Source: Sphingobium yanoikuyae
GTDB lineage: Bacteria > Pseudomonadota > Alphaproteobacteria > Sphingomonadales > Sphingomonadaceae
Direction of reading: 5' to 3'
DNA: 64,000 nt
Assembly (NCBI RefSeq): GCF_013001025.1
Contig: NZ_CP053021.1
Coordinates: 4,409,001-4,473,000, forward strand
Position numbers and translations under genes: made by a program. Positions within the stretch are counted from its first letter, which is position 1. Each line of letters starts with the position of its first letter. The notes below the pieces were generated by a model. The model was not told the DNA's origin. It worked only from the letters and a program-made list of their open reading frames with translations, and made no database searches. Below are positions 53,475-61,642 of the stretch, one piece after another.

Positions 53475-53717
53475 ATGACTGGCAAATTTTCCCGCATGAT
53501 AGCGCTTGGCCTGTTGCTGGCTGGCGCGACCTCGCTCACGGCCTGCTCGCGCGGCGCAACCCGTGGCGGCCTGATCGGTGGCGCAGGCGGCGCGGTGATC
53601 GGCAGCGCGACCGGTCTCGGCACCACCGAGGGCGCTGTCATCGGTGGCACTGCCGGCGCGATCATCGGCGACAAGAGCGACTGTTCGAAGAAGGACCGCC
53701 GCCGGGGCCGCTGCTGA
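53475..53717 (+). CDS. Small glycine-zipper lipoprotein
   Basis: 80 residues. MTGKFSRMIALGLLLAGATS then LTAC is a lipoprotein signal. The mature part is a glycine zipper (RGGLIGGAGGAVIGSATG, GAVIGGTAGAIIGDK), as in 17-kDa-antigen-like and OsmB-like envelope proteins, ending in a basic Cys-containing tail. It is convergent with the SIMPL gene. Confidence 0.8.
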   Translation: MTGKFSRMIALGLLLAGATSLTACSRGATRGGLIGGAGGAVIGSATGLGTTEGAVIGGTAGAIIGDKSDCSKKDRRRGRC

Positions 53718-53719
53718 CC

Positions 53720-54427
53720 CTATTTCAGGTAGAAATCCACGGTCGTGACGACGCGCACCTTCTTGTAGGGCGTGTCGCTCGATCCGTCGCCGCCCTCGCC
53801 ATCGCGCGGATCGATCGAGAAATAGCCCTGGGTCGCGCTCTTGATGCCGCCCACGCCGGACCCTGAATCCTTGGCGAACTGCTCGGCCGCCGCGCGCGCA
53901 TCCCGCGTCGCCGCCGCCACCATCGGGGGTTTGAGGTCGTTGAGCCTGGTGAAGCTGTAGCGCATCCCCGATCCTTCCTGCAGCGTCACGCCGCGCCGGA
54001 CCAGGTCGAACTGCTGCGCGACGGCGCGCTGGGCGCGGGCAATGTCGGTGGTGCGCAGCAGCATCCGCTGGGTGATGGTGATATTGTTGATGCCATTGTT
54101 GAGATATTGGTTCACGCCCGCGCCGACCGGGGTCAGCGCATCGGGCTTGAACCCCAGGCTGGAGAAATAGGCCTTCAGTTCCTGGGTATTGGCATCGATT
54201 TCCGCCCGTACCGTCGGCAGGTCGGTGCCGGTCGCCGAATAGCTGATCGACCAGGTGGCAAGGTCGGCGGTCACGTCCTTCTCGGCCAGGCCCCGCACCG
54301 TGACCGACCGGTCCGCCGCCCTGGCGCGCTTGAGGCCGTCACCCAGCAGGTAGCCGCCTGCGATCACGCCGATCGCCAGTACCGCCGCCGAACCCAGAAG
54401 CACCTTGTCCCGCATTTCCAGAGCCAT
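53720..54427 (-). CDS. SIMPL (DUF541) domain protein
   Basis: 235 residues. One N-terminal membrane or signal segment (VLLGSAAVLAIGVIAGGYLL) precedes SVTVRGLAEKDVTADLATWS, typical of the SIMPL domain. TQRMLLRTTDIARAQRAVAQ and AATRDARAAAEQFAKDSGSG, VGGIKSATQGYFSI follow. It is probably a periplasmic or membrane-anchored oligomer-forming protein. AGAGGAAAGCG precedes the ATG. Confidence 0.88.
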   Translation of the reverse strand: MALEMRDKVLLGSAAVLAIGVIAGGYLLGDGLKRARAADRSVTVRGLAEKDVTADLATWSISYSATGTDLPTVRAEIDANTQELKAYFSSLGFKPDALTPVGAGVNQYLNNGINNITITQRMLLRTTDIARAQRAVAQQFDLVRRGVTLQEGSGMRYSFTRLNDLKPPMVAAATRDARAAAEQFAKDSGSGVGGIKSATQGYFSIDPRDGEGGDGSSDTPYKKVRVVTTVDFYLK

Positions 54428-54529
54428 GATCGCTTTCCTCTTCCGCCGGGCCGGTCCCGGTCCTATCTAGGGAACTATCTGCCAATCTACCGATGAACCG
54501 TTGCTTTATGGCGACGAACGGAGAAAGCC

Positions 54530-54964
54530 TTGCTCAAATATCTGCACACGATGATCCGCGTCACGGATCTCGACAAGACTATCGGCTTTTTCGAGCTGCT
54601 CGGCCTCAAGGAGGTCAAGCGGTTCGACAGCGAGGCGGGCCGCTTCACCCTCGTTTACCTGGCCGCGCCGGGTGACGAGGACGCGCAGGTGGAACTCACC
54701 TACAACTGGCCGCCGCAGGATGGCAGCCCGGTGGAAGTCTATGATGGCGGCCGCAATTTCGGCCATCTCGCCTATCAGGTCGACAATATCTACGAGACCT
54801 GCCAGCGGCTGATGGACGCCGGCATCACCATCAACCGCCCGCCGCGCGATGGCCACATGGCCTTCATCCGCACCCCCGACAATATCTCGGTCGAACTGCT
54901 GCAGGACGGCCGGCTCGACCCGGCCGAACCCTGGGTGTCGATGCCCAATATCGGGGCCTGGTAA
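54530..54964 (+). CDS. gloA: Lactoylglutathione lyase (glyoxalase I)
   Basis: 144 residues from a TTG at 54530, after CGGAG. It turns the hemithioacetal of methylglyoxal and glutathione into lactoylglutathione. HTMIRVTDLDKTIGFFELLG carries the first metal His, VELTYNW the Glu, FGHLAYQVDNIYETC the second His and NISVELLQDG the last Glu. gloB follows after 4 bases, so both methylglyoxal steps are in one operon. Confidence 0.94.
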   Translation: MLKYLHTMIRVTDLDKTIGFFELLGLKEVKRFDSEAGRFTLVYLAAPGDEDAQVELTYNWPPQDGSPVEVYDGGRNFGHLAYQVDNIYETCQRLMDAGITINRPPRDGHMAFIRTPDNISVELLQDGRLDPAEPWVSMPNIGAW

Positions 54965-54968
54965 GCCG

Positions 54969-55691
54969 ATGCTGCAGGTCGTCCGCGTCCCCGTCCTCTC
55001 GGACAATTATGTCTGGCTGCTGCATGATGATGCCAGCGGCCAGACGGTCGCGGTCGACCCGTCGGTCGCCGACCCCGTGCTGGCGGCGGCTGCGGAACGC
55101 GGCTGGACCATCGACCAGATCTGGAACACCCATTGGCACCCCGATCATGTCGGCGGCAATGCCGGTATCAAGGCGGAGACCGGCTGCATCATCACCGGCC
55201 CGGCGGCCGAAGCGGCTAAGATCGACACGCTCGACCGGCAAGTGGGGGAGGGGGACAGCGTCCGCATCGGCGATCATGTCGCCATGGTGATGGCCGTTCC
55301 CGCCCATACCGCCGGCCATATCGCCTATCATCTGGCCGATGACGCGATCCTCTTCGTTGGCGACACGCTCTTTGCCATGGGCTGCGGCCGCCTGTTCGAA
55401 GGGACGGCGGCGCAGATGTTCGCCAATATGCAGCGGTTCAAGGCGCTGCCGGGCGATACCATCGTCTATTGCGCCCATGAATATACGGAGAGCAACGGCC
55501 GCTTCGCGCTGACGGTGGAGCCGGACAATGCCGCGCTTCAGGCACGCATGGCGGACGTCGTTGCAGCCCGTGCGCATGGCGAGCCGACAGTGCCCACGAC
55601 GATCGCGCTGGAACGCGACACCAACATCTTCATGCGCGCGCGGGACGTCGCCCAACTGGCGGAACGGCGCGCCGGCAAGGACGCATTTTAG
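54969..55691 (+). CDS. gloB: Hydroxyacylglutathione hydrolase (glyoxalase II)
   Basis: 240 residues from ATG 54969 (MLQVVRVPVLSDNYVWLLHD). A metallo-beta-lactamase fold enzyme that hydrolyses lactoylglutathione to lactate and glutathione: IWNTHWHPDHVGGN (HxHxDH), MVMAVPAHTAGHIAYHL, LFVGDTLFAMGCGRLFEGTA and YCAHEYTESNGRFAL. The length is slightly short but the core is complete. Confidence 0.95.
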   Translation: MLQVVRVPVLSDNYVWLLHDDASGQTVAVDPSVADPVLAAAAERGWTIDQIWNTHWHPDHVGGNAGIKAETGCIITGPAAEAAKIDTLDRQVGEGDSVRIGDHVAMVMAVPAHTAGHIAYHLADDAILFVGDTLFAMGCGRLFEGTAAQMFANMQRFKALPGDTIVYCAHEYTESNGRFALTVEPDNAALQARMADVVAARAHGEPTVPTTIALERDTNIFMRARDVAQLAERRAGKDAF

Positions 55692-55759
55692 GCGCGGTCC
55701 TCGACGGATTCCGCGTTATCATGGCGTCCTGTTTGCAAGGACATGGATGGAGAGAGGCG

Positions 55760-56161
55760 ATGCGCGCATGGATATGTCTGGCCCCGCTCGCGCTGGCGGC
55801 CTGCAGCGGCACTTATGAGCCCACGCCGCTGACCGAGAAGCAGGCGGCCAAGATGGACAAGGCGCTGGCCGGCCTGGTGCCGGGCGACAAGGTGACCTGC
55901 GTCAATCGCGAGCCGCAGACCAATTTCACCGTCATCAGCGGCAATACGCTGCTCTATCGGGTCAGCCGCAAGCTCATCTACAAGAATGAACTGATCGGCA
56001 GCTGTAATGGCCTGGCGAGGGGCGACACGATGATCGTGCGCACCTTCGGCTCGCAATATTGCCGGGGCGACATCACGAGCAGCGCGGATCTGACGATCGG
56101 CATTCCGACCGGCAATTGCGCGCTGGGCGATTTCATTCCCTATCGTCCGCCGGCCCCATAA
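55760..56161 (+). CDS. Small hypothetical lipoprotein
   Basis: 133 residues from ATG 55760, which has GAGAGGCG just upstream; the frame upstream of it is not convincing. MRAWICLAPLALAAC is a lipoprotein signal peptide. LVPGDKVTCVNREPQTNFTV, YRVSRKLIYKNELIGSCNGL and RTFGSQYCRGDITSS are a pattern seen in conserved sphingomonad hypotheticals. The three extra cysteines could form disulfides. The function is unknown. Confidence 0.75.
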   Translation: MRAWICLAPLALAACSGTYEPTPLTEKQAAKMDKALAGLVPGDKVTCVNREPQTNFTVISGNTLLYRVSRKLIYKNELIGSCNGLARGDTMIVRTFGSQYCRGDITSSADLTIGIPTGNCALGDFIPYRPPAP

Positions 56162-56177
56162 GCCCGATTGGACGCGC

Positions 56178-57956
56178 CTACCCCTTGTAGAGCGCGTCCA
56201 GCCGGTCCTGATAGCGTTTGCGGATGACATGGCGCCGGATCTTCATCGACGGCGTCAGTTCCTCATTTTCGATCGCGAACGGCTCATCCGCCAGGATGAA
56301 GCGGCGCACCCGCTCGATCACCGACAGATCGTCATTGACCCGATCGACCGCCGCGCGCAGCGCCGCCAGATAGGTCGGATCATCGGTGATGCCCTTGATC
56401 GGCCGGCCATTGGCGGCCGCCCATTCCATCGTCCATTCCGAATCCGGCACCAGCAGGCCGACCAGATGCGGGCGACGATCGCCATAGACCATCGCCTGGC
56501 CGATCTCCGGTTGCAGCGTCAGCATGCCCTCGACTTTCTGCGGCGACACATTGTCGCCCTTGTCGTTGACGATCAGATCCTTCTTGCGGTCAGTGATGCG
56601 AATGCGGCCGCGATCGTCGATCTCGCCAATGTCGCCGGTGTGCAGCCAGCCATCCTTCAGCACCTTCTCGGTCTCGGCCGGGTTGCGCCAATAGCCGTGC
56701 ATCACCAGCTCGCCGCGCACCAATATCTCGCCATCCTCGGCGATCTTGACCTCGACCCCGTCCAGCGGCGGGCCGACCGTGTCCATCGCGATGCCGGCGG
56801 CGGGGCGGTTGCAGCTGATCACCGGGCCGGCCTCGGTCTGGCCATAGCCCTGCAGCAGCATCAACCCCATCGCCTCGAAGAACAGGCCGACATCCGGGTT
56901 CAGCGGCGCGCCGCCCGACACCAGCGCCTTCATCCGCCCGCCGAAACGGGCACGAATCTTGGGGATCAGGGTGCGCGATAGCAGCGCCTTCATCGGCAGG
57001 TCGACGATCGACGACTTGCCATGCTGCTCCTTGGCGGCGATGCGTAGCGCCTGGTTGAGCAGATAGGTGGGGAATTTGCCCTGCTTCTCGATCGACTTGA
57101 TGATGCGGGTGCGCAGCACCTCGAACAGGCGCGGCACCACGACCATGATGGTCGGCCGGGCTTCCTCGATATTGCTGGCCAGCTTCTCCAGCCCTTCGGC
57201 ATAATAGATCTGCCCGCCCAGCAGCATCGGCAGGAACTGGCCGCCGCTATGCTCATAGGCGTGGCTCAGGGGCAGGAAGGACAGGAAAACCTCGTCGCCC
57301 CAGCCGAAATCCTCCAGCACCACCTGTCCAGCGCCTTCGACATTGGCCAGGATCGCGCCATGATGCTGCATCACGCCGCGCGGGGCGCCGCCGGTACCGC
57401 TGGTATAGATGATGCAAGCCTGGTCGCTGCGCGCGGCGGTCTGGGCCAGCGCACAGGCATCGACATCGGCCGGATGGGCGGCGATCAGGTCGGACCACAG
57501 GCGGCACGTATAATTGCCCTGCGCACCGCGGATCGGCTCCATCGGAATCACCAGGCTGACCTGCGATCGCAGCACCGCCGGCATCAGCGTCGTCGCCAGC
57601 TTGGCGGTCGACACGATCACCGCGCGTGCGCCGCTGTCGGTCAGGATATGCTGATGGTCGCGCGTCGTATTGGTGGTGTAGGTCGGCACCGTGATGCAGC
57701 CGGCCGCCATGATGGCGAGGTCGGCGATGCAGAATTCCGGGCGATTTTCGCTGACCAGCATCACCGGGTCGCCGGGCTTCAGCCCTTCCGCCTTCAGCCC
57801 GGCCGCCATCGCTGCCACCTGGCGCGCGACTTCGGCCCAGCTCAGCGACTGCCATGTCCCCTGTGTCTTGCGCCACAGGAAGGGCGCGTCGCCCTTTTCC
57901 TTGGCGCGGGCAAAGAACATGGTGACCAGATTGGGGAAACGTTCGATCGCCCTCAC
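56178..57956 (-). CDS. Long-chain acyl-CoA synthetase (AMP-binding)
   Basis: 592 residues from a GTG at 57956 (VRAIERFPNLVTMFFARAKE), supported by GAGGAG 9 bases upstream; the open frame to 58121 adds unconserved residues. An ANL-family ligase: IIYTSGTGGAPRGVMQHHG is the P-loop, GYGQTEAGPVISCNRPAAG, GWLHTGDIGEIDDRGRIRIT and DRKKDLIVNDKGDNVSPQKV follow, with the catalytic Lys near MKIRRHVIRKRY. It activates fatty acids to acyl-CoA, probably at the membrane. Confidence 0.92.
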   Translation of the reverse strand: MRAIERFPNLVTMFFARAKEKGDAPFLWRKTQGTWQSLSWAEVARQVAAMAAGLKAEGLKPGDPVMLVSENRPEFCIADLAIMAAGCITVPTYTTNTTRDHQHILTDSGARAVIVSTAKLATTLMPAVLRSQVSLVIPMEPIRGAQGNYTCRLWSDLIAAHPADVDACALAQTAARSDQACIIYTSGTGGAPRGVMQHHGAILANVEGAGQVVLEDFGWGDEVFLSFLPLSHAYEHSGGQFLPMLLGGQIYYAEGLEKLASNIEEARPTIMVVVPRLFEVLRTRIIKSIEKQGKFPTYLLNQALRIAAKEQHGKSSIVDLPMKALLSRTLIPKIRARFGGRMKALVSGGAPLNPDVGLFFEAMGLMLLQGYGQTEAGPVISCNRPAAGIAMDTVGPPLDGVEVKIAEDGEILVRGELVMHGYWRNPAETEKVLKDGWLHTGDIGEIDDRGRIRITDRKKDLIVNDKGDNVSPQKVEGMLTLQPEIGQAMVYGDRRPHLVGLLVPDSEWTMEWAAANGRPIKGITDDPTYLAALRAAVDRVNDDLSVIERVRRFILADEPFAIENEELTPSMKIRRHVIRKRYQDRLDALYKG

Positions 57957-58133
57957 AGGCTCAACTCCTCTTACATCGGCGCGTCTGCCGCGCGCCTGCA
58001 GCGCCAGCTGGCTATAGCCCGGCCTTGCCGTAACGGCCATGCACAATAACCGGTTTCGGCGCATATCGCTGCGTCGAATCGGGAAAGCGCGCGCTCTAGA
58101 AAGGCTGGCCGAATGGCGCAAGCGCCAATGGGA

Positions 58134-59156
58134 TCAGTCGAACAGCCCGTCCTGCGACCCGGCCGGGGGATTGAGGCCCAGATGTTTCCAGCCCGGCCCG
58201 TTGAGACAACGGCCCCGCGCGGTGCGGGCGATCAGCCCCAACTGGATCAGATAGGGTTCGACCACTTCCTCGATCGTGTCGCGCGCTTCGGACAGACCGG
58301 CCGCCAGCGTCTCGACCCCCACCGGCCCGCCACGATAAATGTCGGCGATCATGTGCAGATAGCGCCGGTCCATCAGGTCGAGGCCGAGATGATCGACCTC
58401 CAGCCGCTGCAGGGCGGCGTCCGCCACCTTGGCATCGACGGTCGGCGCGCCGGCGACATTTGCAAAGTCGCGCACCCGGCGCAGCAGCCGCCCGGCGATG
58501 CGCGGCGTCCCGCGCGACCGGCGGGCGATCTCGATCGCGCCGTCCGACGTGATCGCCAGGTCCAGCAGCCGCGCCGCGCGCCGGACCACCAGTTCCAGCT
58601 CGTCAACGGTATAGAATTGCAGCCGCACCGGAATGCCGAACCGATCGCGCAGCGGCGTCGTCAGCAGACCCTGGCGCGTGGTCGCGCCGACCAGGGTGAA
58701 GCGCGGCAGGTCGATGCGCACCGATCGGGCCGACGGTCCCTCGCCGATCATCAGGTCGAGCGCCCGGTCCTCCATCGCGGGATAGAGCACTTCCTCGACC
58801 GCCGGATTGAGCCGGTGAATCTCGTCGACGAACAGGACATCGCCCTCGTCCAGATTGGTGAGCAAGGCGGCCAGGTCGCCGGACTTGGCGATCACCGGGC
58901 CGGACGTGGCGCGGAAACCCACGCCCATTTCCTTGGCGACGATCTGCGCCAGCGTCGTCTTGCCAAGCCCCGGCGGGCCGAAGAACAGCACATGGTCCAG
59001 CGCCTCGCCACGGGTGCGCGCCGCCTGGATGAAGATACGCAGATTCTCGCGCGCCGCCTGCTGCCCGACAAATTCGTCGAGCGACTTGGGCCGCAGCGCC
59101 GCATCGACATCCTCCGCCCGGCGGGCCGGGGTGATCAGGCGATCCTCTTCGCTCAT
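58134..59156 (-). CDS. ruvB: Holliday junction branch-migration ATPase RuvB
   Basis: 340 residues, the normal length. [20 protein letters not shown], Walker [41 protein letters not shown], Walker [21 protein letters not shown], and the C-terminal winged-helix part with [20 protein letters not shown] and [20 protein letters not shown]. It works with RuvA, whose gene lies upstream on the same strand but separated by a repeat-flanked GIY-YIG gene. Confidence 0.97.
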   Translation of the reverse strand: MSEEDRLITPARRAEDVDAALRPKSLDEFVGQQAARENLRIFIQAARTRGEALDHVLFFGPPGLGKTTLAQIVAKEMGVGFRATSGPVIAKSGDLAALLTNLDEGDVLFVDEIHRLNPAVEEVLYPAMEDRALDLMIGEGPSARSVRIDLPRFTLVGATTRQGLLTTPLRDRFGIPVRLQFYTVDELELVVRRAARLLDLAITSDGAIEIARRSRGTPRIAGRLLRRVRDFANVAGAPTVDAKVADAALQRLEVDHLGLDLMDRRYLHMIADIYRGGPVGVETLAAGLSEARDTIEEVVEPYLIQLGLIARTARGRCLNGPGWKHLGLNPPAGSQDGLFD

Positions 59157-59176
59157 CAGCGGATATCACTCATTTC

Positions 59177-59205
59177 GTCATGCTGAACTTGTTTCAGCAT
59201 CCATC
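59177..59205 (+). repeat. 29-bp palindromic repeat, copy 1 (ruvB side)
   Basis: Starts CGTCATGCTGAACTTG and ends TTTCAGCATCCAT; the inner TGCTGAA / TTCAGCA arms form a hairpin. An exact inverted copy is at 59550-59578. This is a well-known kind of sphingomonad intergenic repeat. Confidence 0.9.
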
Positions 59206-59214
59206 CTGCCCCCG

Positions 59215-59520
59215 TCACGGACTTAAGGGGGGCAATCCCAATTCCATCGCCAGATCGCTCCATTGCGGATTGTCGGCTTCGATGAGATTGATTTTCCATT
59301 GGCGATGCCACCGTTTCAGCTGCTTTTCGCGAAGGATGGCCTGTTCCATCGTATCGCAGGCTTCGTAACGGACAAGCCGATGCACGCCATATCGAGCGGT
59401 AAAGCTCGGCATCCTGCTTGCGCGATGCTGCATCATCCGGCCCAGCAAGTTGGAGGTCACGCCGATGTAGAGCGTGCCGTATGGCTGACTCGCCAAAATA
59501 TAGACGCACGGCTGCTTCAT
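59215..59520 (-). CDS. GIY-YIG nuclease family protein
   Basis: 101 residues from ATG 59520, preceded by CGGAGG; the longer frame to 59574 is translated repeat. The GIY-YIG motif is CVYILASQPYGTLYIGVTSN, followed by LLGRMMQHRASRMPSFTARY, VHRLVRYEACDTMEQAILRE (catalytic Glu region) and KQLKRWHRQWKINLIEADNP. This is the YhbQ-like small single-domain type. It is exactly enclosed by inverted 29-bp repeats and placed between ruvA and ruvB. Confidence 0.9.
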   Translation of the reverse strand: MKQPCVYILASQPYGTLYIGVTSNLLGRMMQHRASRMPSFTARYGVHRLVRYEACDTMEQAILREKQLKRWHRQWKINLIEADNPQWSDLAMELGLPPLSP

Positions 59521-59549
59521 TGATGCCTCCGTTCGGTGCAGCCGGCGCC

Positions 59550-59578
59550 ATGGATGCTGAAACAAGTTCAGCATGACG
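59550..59578 (-). repeat. 29-bp palindromic repeat, copy 2 (ruvA side)
   Basis: The inverted exact copy of 59177-59205, 18 bases before the ruvA stop codon. Confidence 0.9.
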
Positions 59579-59595
59579 GCCTTGGCGGAAGGCCG

Positions 59596-60201
59596 TCACT
59601 TCGCCGCCTTCCGCAGCGCCAGGCGGACCAGCGCGTCAAGGCTGGCGCCGTCGCCCAGTTCCTCTTCGGCGGCCGCCACTGCGCCGCTCGCCTCGGCCGG
59701 CTTGAAGCCCAGATTCTGCAGCGCCGACAGCGCATCGGCGGCAAAGCTGCCGGTCGGCAGCGCGACCACGCCCGGCATGCCCGGCGCACCGGCCGGGGCG
59801 GCGCCGATCTTGTCCTTCAGCTCATTGACGATGCGCTGGGCCAGCTTGGGGCCGACGCCATTGGCGCGCGCGATCATCGCCTTGTCGCCCATCATGATCG
59901 CACGATGCAGCTCCAGCGGCTCCAGCGCCGACAATATCGCCAGCGCCACGCGCGATCCCACGCCCTGCACATGGGTCAGCAGCCGGTACCAGTCGCGCTC
60001 CTCGGCACGGGCAAAGCCGACCAGCCGGATCGAATCCTCGGCCACCAGCATCTCGGTATGGATGGTCACCGCTTCGCCCACCGGGCCGAGCGCCGCCAGC
60101 GTCCGCGACGACGCGCCGACCAGATAGCCGACCCCGCCGACATCGATGATGGCATGGTCGATGCCCGTGCTGTCCAGCCGTCCTTTGAGTTTCGCGATCA
60201 T
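59596..60201 (-). CDS. ruvA: Holliday junction DNA-binding protein RuvA
   Basis: 201 residues from ATG 60201, chosen for the family N-terminus [14 protein letters not shown] 60207 is two codons longer. Two helix-hairpin-helix motifs are visible ([40 protein letters not shown]) and the C-terminal RuvB-binding domain ([20 protein letters not shown]). No ruvC is adjacent; the upstream neighbour is a divergent ClpP-like gene. Confidence 0.96.
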   Translation of the reverse strand: MIAKLKGRLDSTGIDHAIIDVGGVGYLVGASSRTLAALGPVGEAVTIHTEMLVAEDSIRLVGFARAEERDWYRLLTHVQGVGSRVALAILSALEPLELHRAIMMGDKAMIARANGVGPKLAQRIVNELKDKIGAAPAGAPGMPGVVALPTGSFAADALSALQNLGFKPAEASGAVAAAEEELGDGASLDALVRLALRKAAK

Positions 60202-60342
60202 CGCCATTGCCCCATGGTCATGATCTGTTCTTTACAGCCTCTTGCGCCCCGCGCCAGACAAAAGCGCATGCCGGATCGGGCACCAAATGGCGGCCCGTGC
60301 GTAATGCCGGTCGATTGCCATCCGCCAGAGGACCATGAGACG

Positions 60343-60918
60343 ATGCTGATGACCGCGCCGATGCTGACCCCGAAGGATTTCGAATTTCCCGCGATCATGC
60401 TGTCGGGCGTGGTCGACCATGGCATGTATCTGCATTTCAAGAATTGCCTGTCCACCGCGCCGCAGCAGGGGCTGGTGGTGGTGGAAATCTCCACTTTGGG
60501 TGGCGATCCGGAGATTGCGCGGATGATGGGGGAGGATATCCGCTTCCATTCGGATCTCTATCCCGAACGGCGGCTGGTCTTCCTCGGCAAGACCGCCGTC
60601 TATTCGGCCGGCGCCACCTTCATGAGCTTCTTCGCCACCGAGAACCGCTATCTGACGCGCGGCACCCGGCTGATGATCCATGAGCGGCTCATCACCAAGA
60701 ATATCCATCTCGAAGGGCCGCTCTCCACCTGCATCGCGACATTGAAGGCCTCGCTGCACGAGATCGAGGCATCGATCGCGATCCAGAATGAGGGCTTCGC
60801 CAATCTCATCCTGGGATCGCAGGTGACGATGGAGGAGGTGCTGCAGCGCGCGCCGGAAAACTGGTATCTGGAAGCCAATGAGGCCGCCGCGCTCGGCCTG
60901 GTGGCGACCGTGCTCTAA
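60343..60918 (+). CDS. ClpP-like serine peptidase
   Basis: 191 residues from ATG 60343, with GAGGA at proper distance; the open frame upstream runs through ruvA on the other strand. VVVEISTLGGDPEIARMMGE, FLGKTAVYSAGATFMSFFAT (probable nucleophile Ser in YSAG) and RGTRLMIHERLITKNI (His) follow the ClpP/crotonase fold order. It is a stand-alone S14-type relative rather than the housekeeping ClpP, with no ClpX nearby. The target is unknown. Confidence 0.75.
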   Translation: MLMTAPMLTPKDFEFPAIMLSGVVDHGMYLHFKNCLSTAPQQGLVVVEISTLGGDPEIARMMGEDIRFHSDLYPERRLVFLGKTAVYSAGATFMSFFATENRYLTRGTRLMIHERLITKNIHLEGPLSTCIATLKASLHEIEASIAIQNEGFANLILGSQVTMEEVLQRAPENWYLEANEAAALGLVATVL

Positions 60919-60956
60919 ACGCTTGCACGGCGGCATTTTCGGGCCTTTGATGCGCC

Positions 60957-61592
60957 ATGGCCAAGACGCAGAAGCGATCCACCCTCTTCCCCTGGCGCTA
61001 TGGCATGTTCCTCATGCTGCTGCTGTCGATCGCGCCATTGATGCTGTGGCTGCCCTGGCATGAGGCGGTGATGGGCGGGTTCGACCTTGCCGCCATCGCC
61101 TTCTGCCTCGCCGCCGTGCCGCTCATCGATTCCGATCCGGCCCAGATGCGGCGCAAGGCCGTGCTCAATGACGCGAACCGGCAACTGATGCTGCTGCTGA
61201 CCGGGGTGGTGTGCATCGTCATCCTAGTCGCGGTCGGTGTCGCCGCCAGCGCGCCGGGCCATCCCGATGCGGAAAGCATCATATTGCTGCTGGCGACGCT
61301 CGTCATCGCCTGGCTCTTTTCCAACCTCGTCTATGCGATGCACTATGCCCATGCCTTCTACCTCGCCGATGAGAAGGGCAAGGATGCGGGCGGCCTGGAT
61401 TTCCCGGACACGGACGAGCCGGTCTATTGGGACTTCCTCTATTTCGGCTTCACCCTGGGCATGACCTTCCAGACCTCCGACGTGTCGATCACCTCGACCG
61501 GGATGCGCCGCACGGTGACGCTCCATTGCCTCGCGGCCTTCGTCTTCAACCTCGGCATCCTCGCCTTCACCATCAACGTACTGGGCGGTTGA
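60957..61592 (+). CDS. DUF1345 membrane protein
   Basis: 211 residues with about five hydrophobic helices (YGMFLMLLLSIAPLMLWLPW, LMLLLTGVVCIVILVAVGV, SIILLLATLVIAWLFSNLVY, LHCLAAFVFNLGILAFTINV). The signature FGFTLGMTFQTSDVSITST between helices is the DUF1345 hallmark. An inner-membrane protein of unknown function. Confidence 0.9.
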   Translation: MAKTQKRSTLFPWRYGMFLMLLLSIAPLMLWLPWHEAVMGGFDLAAIAFCLAAVPLIDSDPAQMRRKAVLNDANRQLMLLLTGVVCIVILVAVGVAASAPGHPDAESIILLLATLVIAWLFSNLVYAMHYAHAFYLADEKGKDAGGLDFPDTDEPVYWDFLYFGFTLGMTFQTSDVSITSTGMRRTVTLHCLAAFVFNLGILAFTINVLGG

Positions 61593-61642
61593 GGCGATGG
61601 CTTCATGGCTTGCTTACCAATATCGGCTATAAGCCCGATCCC

